Source: Plutella xylostella (Eukaryota > Arthropoda > Insecta > Lepidoptera > Plutellidae). Taken from it: a DNA stretch of 64,000 bases. The notes beneath the pieces are model-generated. The model was not told the DNA's origin and made no database searches. It saw only the letters and a list, made by a program, of their open reading frames with translations. The stretch lies in contig NC_064009.1 of the NCBI RefSeq assembly GCF_932276165.1, positions 8,494,001 to 8,558,000 of the forward strand. Reading direction: 5' to 3'. Of the stretch, positions 57,963-64,000 are shown piece by piece. A program made the position numbers and the translations under genes. Positions within the stretch are counted from its first letter, which is position 1. Each line of letters starts with the position of its first letter.

Positions 57963-58395
57963 TCTTATAAATCGACATATCATAGTTACAGATTACCCCA
58001 TCACTATATTCTCAACAGTGATGACGCACCGGCCGTTTGAATGCTGTTTGTTGCGACCACCGTCGTTTTTCTAATCTACCTGCAACTATTTAATAGTTTT
58101 AATTTGGTGTTTTATTAATTATAGTTTTAAATGCTTAAAATGTTAACTACACAACGTGAACATAATCTGTGACTTAATGATAACAGTATAAAGTGTAATA
58201 AGCCTTAATAGAATTATAATACTTACCTACTTAGCAGTGAGTAATAATTAATGCGTAATGTTACAATAGGCATGGTGTCTGTGTAAACAATTTGGTTATA
58301 TCCTAATATTTTCACTGCTGTATGCCCCTGACTGTGTATTGGTATGTACAAATGTTCATTGTTATCTTTATGATAATAAAGACTTTTAAAAATCA

Positions 58396-59057
58396 AAAAT
58401 CACCACATATATTATGGAGGAGACGCTATGTTGTAAAGGAGATTATTTAGCTTTTTATATAAAGTACTTAGTAGTTTCTGCTCGTGAGTGAATATTTACA
58501 TCTGTTTATTTAATGTTTTATACACGTTTGGTTCTGTATCGTGAAAACTTCGATGCTCAAAACATTATAATTATTGCACATAATTAAACTATAATTTAAG
58601 AATGTTTTTCAAACGAACGCAACCTCTTAGTAGTGGGAATGTGCTAATAAAACTTATCGAGAAAGTAATCGATTTCATTAAATCGGAGGCATACTATTAA
58701 ATCGTATCGATTCGAGTGAGCGCGCCGCATAAAGTGCTAACAGATGACCACCGTCGAAGTTTCCAGTCCGAAATTTCGATACAATTTGCCACGGTGTAAT
58801 TCTACACGATTTGATTCGATTGCAATGTCCTTATTTTTACGTTCCATTCCGTTATTTCTCGGGTTTAAAGCGTAATTGCGTAACTGAAGGAGTTTTTAAT
58901 GACACTTAAAATGCAATATTGCTTTTGGCGGCACCTTTTCATTAGTTCCAGATTGTTCATTTTGTAACGTAGCATAGATACAATTAAAAATATTTAGTTT
59001 TCTTAGGGCATTTTTTTCAGTCAGATAGAAGTCACATTTTGTGTATGTATAACTTTA
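58396..59057. other. Non-coding stretch with candidate regulatory island
   Basis: 58600-58960 is repeat-free and less AT-rich, with ATCGATTTCATTAAATCGG, ATCGTATCGATTCGAG and GTTCCATTCCG. There is no domain-bearing frame. It might be an intronic enhancer; evidence is compositional only. Confidence 0.3.
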
Positions 59058-59190
59058 CGACCTTAGACGGGTGGCGGGTAGTGGTTGGATGAGGAAGGCC
59101 GAGGACCGAATGTTGTGGCGCTCCTTGGTAGAGGCCTATGTCCAGCAGTGGATGATTATTGGCTGATGATGATGATGATGATGATAACTT
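59058..59190 (+). pseudogene. RTE-type LINE C-terminal fragment
   Basis: The frame reads LRRVAGSGWMRKAEDRMLW and then RSLVEAYVQQWMIIG with a stop and a GATGATGATGAT tail. This is the same C-terminal end as at 17466-17650 with two or three substitutions. It is truncated before any catalytic residue. Confidence 0.8.
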
Positions 59191-62100
59191 TAGTATGAAT
59201 TAAAGTACATACTTGATAGTGACATCTACAAAGTTATTTATTTATGATAATATATTATTAACCAGTATTTTTTAAAATTGGCCCATATTGGTTTAAACTA
59301 CAGTGTAACATACTATAAAAAATATATTAAAGTTTACCTGTCAAACACTGAAATAAAGAGCGGAAAATATTTACAACGAGCTTTCTATAATGCTTCTATA
59401 TCACTGGGGCACTTCCTCGCAAGTTCAACAATGAAGCTAATCAGCGTAGTTCGATCTTCAAAAATCACTACCGTTAGTTTTGTACAACTGTTATAATTCA
59501 ATCTCAATAATCAAGTCGATTCAGAATCGAATCAAAGCGAGTGATCGGAATAGTGACGCGCTGTCACTGGCTGGATGACGTGACAAAAGAAAAAAGAAAA
59601 AGAAAGTAAGTATTTGAATACGCTAACGATATTAGGTTGGGTTTTTATTTTGTGCAGACTGCAAAAGCGGTACAGGGTGGCGAAAGAAGTTGACTTGATC
59701 TGCTCATAATTTTGAAATAACTTCTGTCCTTCGATTTTAAAAACTTCGTGAAAATACACTTCTTAACACTCATACGAAAATTCAATATACCCAATACCCA
59801 TCGACTTCGTATGAAGACAATCAATAATTTATATCAAATAAAATTTATAATCAATGACTACCTACATAGCAGTAGCTAGTAGATTTAGGGACCTGTATTG
59901 ACTAGAAAAATCTCATGTCAATGGCGGCCAATTTGCACCCTAAGTGATGGTCCACAGCACTTTTGCAGTATGTAGTTACGGAGACCATTTCCTCTTGTGC
60001 GGAACTCCAAATGTCCCATACTCGAAATATCGTTTAACCTTAATGTGCCTTGATAGGCGGCTTGAAATTTTAATCGACATTTTACAAGAAGTGGGTGCGG
60101 ATAAAATACTTATGAATTATTGTTCATTATAGGTATTATTATTTTGAGGTAATTTTCCTCTTTGTGTTTCAAGTGCCTTTGGTTATTGTTTTCAGGAAAT
60201 TGATATATTTCTTTAGCTGTATGAAGAAGAGCCTGTTCGAATAAGAATTATCATGAAAAAACTAAAAATGTATCATCTTGTTTTGCTCACTGTACTTACA
60301 AATATTGCTGTATTTAAAAAAAAATAGGTTTAATATTGCGAATAACCATTTATCAATTTAAAAAATAATTATTATTATCTAACCAAGATTTTAAAGAAAA
60401 TTTAGATCTTGTTAAATCATGGAATTAGTTATTACATTTCACTCAACTTCTTCCCATGTAGCGAAATGACGCATGCTTTTGGGACACCTGTATATACCTA
60501 CATAATTATACGAAGAAGCTCCTCAGAAAGTCACGAGAGCGAATTATCAAAAACTGCTAACAAAAAACGCAAGAATCAACATTTCGTACGAACGAAGCCG
60601 TAACGGCGGTTCATAATTTATTTATTACCGAACACCAAAAACGTTGGCCGAATATTTTTGAATTATTCATGTGGCAACTTTTCATTATGCCCCATTATGC
60701 TATCTCTTTACCGCAAGTATTAATTTAATTTCAATTAGGTTTGCAGGATTTTGGCTCTGTTTTGGCAAAACGTTCCTTTTTGAACTGAGAATTTCTACGA
60801 ATAATTATTTAGCCAATATCTATAGTTTCAAATATACTTTTGTAGTAGGTAGGTATGTAGTAATTTTGTAATTTTAAACAATAAAACTAATTAAATTCGA
60901 GACATTTCTAATCCAAATTAGAATTGATCAAATCGATCGAAAGCTTCAAAGGGTAGCGCTCTAAAACTCATTAAGAACACTTTATTAGCTAATTTGATCG
61001 AAAATTAATGCAATTAAAAATATTTATATGCGTGTGAAACAATAAATGTGACTATAGAAATTAATGTATCCTAATTTTTCTAAGATACCGAAACAGCTAC
61101 CGATTTCCGGGATACGTATCATATTGGAAGAGTTACGGTCCCATTTACATGTGATTAGCTAGCGTATGTGATCAACTCTTAATTGATCAGATTGATCAGT
61201 TAAAATAGCTATGATGACTAAAATTGGAACCGAAGATTGTAGCGCAACGACCTAGCGACTATAAATTTGAAAAATAATAATATGATAGGTACATAGTATG
61301 TATGTTTCCCATTTAAATACCTACGTATCCGTTGTAAATTATTGTATTTTTTATTATTGTAGTCATGTTATAAATACCTATTTAATTATTTACGGAATCA
61401 CTTTTTAACTTATTCATACGATCTGACACTTAAGTCCTATTCGTACAGCATTCTATCAAAGTTCAGTGGTGGCGTGGACTCTGATTAAATGTAACACTTA
61501 AGTATTTCTAACGCCCGTCGGAAAAGAGGAGTTTAATAAGTTTAACGTGTCTGTGTATTTGTATATTCGTGATAACATAGCTCCCAATCAGCTGAACCAA
61601 TTTTCGTTATGTTTTTTAAAGGTCATAGGGTAATGTTATGGTTTGGTATGCCATGTATTTATTTAAATCGGCATAGCAGTTCAATATGACTTTTAGTGTT
61701 GAATGTCCGTGGTTTTAACTATAGTAAGGTTATTCACCGACAAACTATGAAGAAGAAGTAAGTACCTAATATTACTCAATGAAATAAATGACCGATATTA
61801 AATCCTAATATACGCGAAAATATGTAACTTGACCGGTACCTATCAGACTCTTGCTCTCAATCTAAATTGATTTTATTATTTCTACGAAATAAGATTCCAC
61901 CTGCGGTAGGCTATTACAGAATGCCTATTTTAATCATTTAAACTGCTTTAATTTATTCACGATATCGATATGGTTCATTAGTATGTTTTAAGAAACGCTA
62001 GTCTAGGTAAGTAAGAGATATCATTTAAAATACTCAGAAATTAGAAAGTATTCTGGGTAGTTTTATTCACTAAGTATCTACGTAGTATTTATTATTCTTA

Positions 62101-62354
62101 ACAAGTATTTCATGTTTAATGCATTTTAACTGGCTATCTATGTTTTTTTTACTGATTATATGCAATATCCCGTATAATGTACACTGTTAAATTTTATGAG
62201 TGAACCACATGAGGAAGGTCATTGCACCCAAAGTACAGAGGATATTTCATCATGAATATTGATTACCATACAAAATATTAGGTAAAGAATGTATATGAAG
62301 GGGACTCAATAAGTTTCAAGATTCTATTATAAAAAGCAGAATTATAATTAAGTA
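59191..62354. other. Long AT-rich non-coding stretch
   Basis: No supportable gene or RNA. Around 61510-61640 the sequence resembles other decayed lepidopteran interspersed repeats (GCTGAACCAATTTTCG), but I cannot set limits. Short open frames, such as those at 59944 and 60409, show no domains. Confidence 0.4.
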
Positions 62355-62493
62355 TGTAACGAGCCGTTACAAACCAACCGCCCAACACACCTACCCTCAC
62401 ACCGCAGCCACAAGAGCGCCCGGCGTGTGCGAGACGAGGCGGGGCACCACACAGACGACTCCGGAGAATACAAGGGGCGCGGGGCGACCCGCC

Positions 62494-62500
62494 TATAAAT
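62494..62500 (+). promoter_or_regulatory. LTR TATA box
   Basis: TATAAAT within GCCTATAAATAGCC, in the GC-rich first part of the LTR. Transcription would start about 25-35 bp downstream, near 62525. Confidence 0.6.
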
Positions 62501-62679
62501 AGCCGCCGGACTGCCGCTAGAGCACCATTCGCCACCTCCTGTTCCGACGAGTGATCATTCCGTTCCCGAGATCCCTCCCCGCACCCATATCTATTCAAGT
62601 AATCTATTCACGCACACTAATCTCACATCACCGGTCTCCCCGCGAGGTAGGTTGCTCAACGGACCGAGGCCTCTCGGTT

Positions 62680-62815
62680 ATACGGATGCCTGGGTTGCCT
62701 AGTTGAAAGCATCCGTATACCCGACTAGACCCGACACAGTGGGCTGCCTAATTAGCGGAGCGAGGTCCCCCGGATACGTACATGGATGCCTGGGTTGCCT
62801 AGTTGAAAGCATCTG
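62680..62815 (+). repeat. Duplicated hairpin motif inside the LTR
   Basis: A 30-bp word, GGATGCCTGGGTTGCCTAG followed by TTGAAAGCATC, occurs at 62684 and again at 62784, exactly 100 bp apart. In the first copy TATACGGATGC pairs perfectly with GCATCCGTATA, giving an 11-bp stem. The second copy pairs imperfectly. Confidence 0.75.
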
Positions 62816-63112
62816 TGTAAGTACCGAACTATACAATCACCGGACACACACCAGCCTTCAGCCACACTCTTGTCGACACAAATACACTCCACAAATCCTG
62901 GAACAAGTCCACACGCACCACCGGTATTCGCCCGACCTCCTGTACCCTATATCCTTCCCCTTATTAAGATAGTAACGTCCGCGTAGGCCCCTTCAGGGCC
63001 CGACCAATATAAATATCAGTAATCGCGATAAGTATTTGTGCATTTGTGTAGTGTGTTAATATTAAGTACGTAAGCTGTAAGTACCTTAGACATATAAGTT
63101 AACTTGATTGTA

Positions 63113-63118
63113 AATAAA
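63113..63118 (+). terminator. LTR poly(A) signal
   Basis: AATAAA in GTAAATAAAGCGGG, about 610 bp after the TATA box, followed by GT-rich TCAATTGTGTTAC. It would end the LTR transcript. Confidence 0.55.
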
Positions 63119-63520
63119 GCGGGTCCAGTGCCGCCTCAATTGTGTTACACTAATTAATCGGCATTATTAATTCTCACCCCGTACACCTACCGAGGTTATT
63201 TCCCTCCAGGGGCCTCAGGACCAAGATCAGAGTAGTTAGGACCGCTTCACGGTCAGTGTAGATCCCCCAGGCGACCGGGCACTCCTTCAGAGGCCGGCGT
63301 CAAGCTGAGCTAGCCTAAGACCGCTTCCCGGTACATATTAATTGAGAGTTATTAGGTAGGTACCAGCCCTAAGCACTAGGGACGTTAGTCATAAGGGTAA
63401 GTACCACATTACAATATAGCACCCAACCCCTACTCTCGGGGAAGGCCAGGCAGGTCGATTCGCCCAGGGGTCGCTCCCCGGTGATCCAGACCAGCTCCTG
63501 CCGAGCTGCTACATTACATT

Positions 63521-63532
63521 TGGCGCCCAACG
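63521..63532 (+). other. Primer binding site, tRNA-Lys type
   Basis: TGGCGCCCAACG begins two bases after the LTR end. TGGCGCCCAACG is complementary to the 3' end of the tRNA-Lys species used by many retroelements. The match ends after about 12 bases (AAAAATCC follows). Confidence 0.75.
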
Positions 63533-63812
63533 AAAAATCCACATATTCTCATTAATATCTAATACTATTTAGCCCCCCGTAATAACACGTAATTCACTAG
63601 AAATAACCAACCGACTGACTAACCGTTCAACTTAAATATCTACCCGTAATCATTCTAAAAATAGACCGACAACCGACCGACCGACCCCGTTTCACAAAAA
63701 TTACAATTCAAAAGTAAAGAGCAAATAAAATTTTGTTGGTCATTTTTATTTAAGTTGTAGTAACCGATTGCAAACTGGCCCCGTTTTATATTAGGTAAAT
63801 ATACAGCATCAA

Positions 63813-64000
63813 ATGCCAACTTCTTGGATTTATAACCTTAGTAAAGAGGAATTAATAAGGGAAAGTAGGGAAAGGAAGCTACCGACCGTAAATTTAACCG
63901 TTGACAAGCTGAGGAAGCAGCTGTCCGACCACATCAGACAAGAAGAGGAGGAGACCTTCGAGATGACATCCGAAGACCAGACCAGAACCGCGAGCCAGCT
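63813..64000 (+). CDS. Start of gag of the LTR retrotransposon (partial)
   Basis: This is the first ATG of an open frame 290 bp after the primer site, running to the window edge (62 complete codons). It starts MPTSWIYNLSKEELIRESRE and continues with a charged helix, LTVDKLRKQLSDHIRQEEEE. A short W..LSK.EL..E...R.L motif followed by an acidic coiled region is characteristic of the N-terminus of Ty3/gypsy-type gag capsid precursors. No matrix, capsid or zinc knuckle is visible because the gene is cut by the window edge. Whether the element is intact cannot be judged. Confidence 0.7.
   Translation, partial: MPTSWIYNLSKEELIRESRERKLPTVNLTVDKLRKQLSDHIRQEEEETFEMTSEDQTRTASQ

Larger units (their letters stand above)
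54085..58395 (+). mobile_element. Jockey-type LINE, 5'-truncated, split by a DNA transposon
   Basis: The element begins abruptly inside its second reading frame at about 54085 and ends in GATAATAAAGACTTTTAAAA followed by an AATC-rich tail near 58395. The coding parts are 54085-54830 and 57097 onward. A 2,266-bp PIF/Harbinger-like element separates them. The 5' truncation and the 3' poly(A)-type end are normal for LINE retroposition. No endonuclease domain remains. Confidence 0.85.
62355..63518 (+). mobile_element. 5' LTR of an LTR retrotransposon
   Basis: A 1,164-bp segment starting TGTAAC and ending ATTACA, followed after two bases by a primer binding site. It is much more GC-rich than its surroundings. 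It contains a TATA box (62494-62500) and a poly(A) signal (63113-63118), so a normal U3-R-U5 order is plausible. A 100-bp-period duplication around GGATGCCTGGGTTGCCTAG lies at 62684 and 62784. The long LTR and Lys primer are reminiscent of Osvaldo-like Ty3/gypsy elements, but without pol this is only a suggestion. The minus-strand frame over it is an artefact. Confidence 0.8.

Noticed and set aside
62278..62598. 106-residue minus-strand frame rich in Arg/Gly/Cys
   Set aside because: It is antisense to the GC-rich start of the LTR and is an artefact of composition.
1..64000. CRISPR arrays, operons, phage or plasmid features
   Set aside because: No spaced direct-repeat arrays or bacterial gene organisation exist; the spliced receptor exon, SINEs and LINEs show this is animal nuclear DNA.

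Overview
This looks like nuclear DNA from a moth or butterfly (Lepidoptera). It is AT-rich, has no bacterial-style gene packing, and is crowded with repeat types I know from lepidopteran genomes: tRNA-headed and 5S-headed SINEs, RTE and Jockey LINE tails, short-TIR MITEs, and the interspersed repeat with a GCTTCGCTTCGCC head and a CAGA microsatellite. The only host coding sequence I can support is one large exon of a knirps-family nuclear-receptor-like transcription factor on the minus strand (32137-33069). It carries the second C4 zinc finger, the knirps box and two CtBP-type PxDLS motifs. The exon that should encode the first zinc finger was not found, so most of 33070-62354 is probably a long first intron or upstream DNA of this gene, and 1-31339 is its 3' flank.

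Layout. 1-21900: 3' flank with MITEs, SINEs, LINE ends and several less AT-rich islands that could be enhancers (about 14760-15300, 16090-16380, 18000-18460). 21887-23408: a striking inverted-repeat element with a 9-bp target duplication, whose two arms are tandem arrays with a CGA triplet every 15-16 bp, plus three copies of a GC-rich block. 24260-30980: MITEs, a tRNA-like SINE head and a LINE zinc-finger tail. 31340-33069: 3' UTR and last coding exon of the knirps-like gene. 33070-54085: probable intron with a 5S-rRNA-derived SINE, an 818-bp element built around repeated TACCTTGGGAC motifs, a GC-rich hairpin island, and more MITEs and SINEs. 54085-58395: a dead Jockey-type LINE split by a 2,266-bp PIF/Harbinger-like element with an exact TTA duplication. 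59058-59190: an RTE tail. 62355-64000: a complete 5' LTR, a tRNA-Lys-type primer binding site and the start of gag of an LTR retrotransposon that runs off the window.

There is no operon-like cooperation here. The window is a developmental regulator in a gene-poor, transposon-rich setting. The best candidate for something undescribed is the phased-CGA inverted-repeat element at 22165-23408. All family names come from reading motifs by eye; no database or folding program was run.
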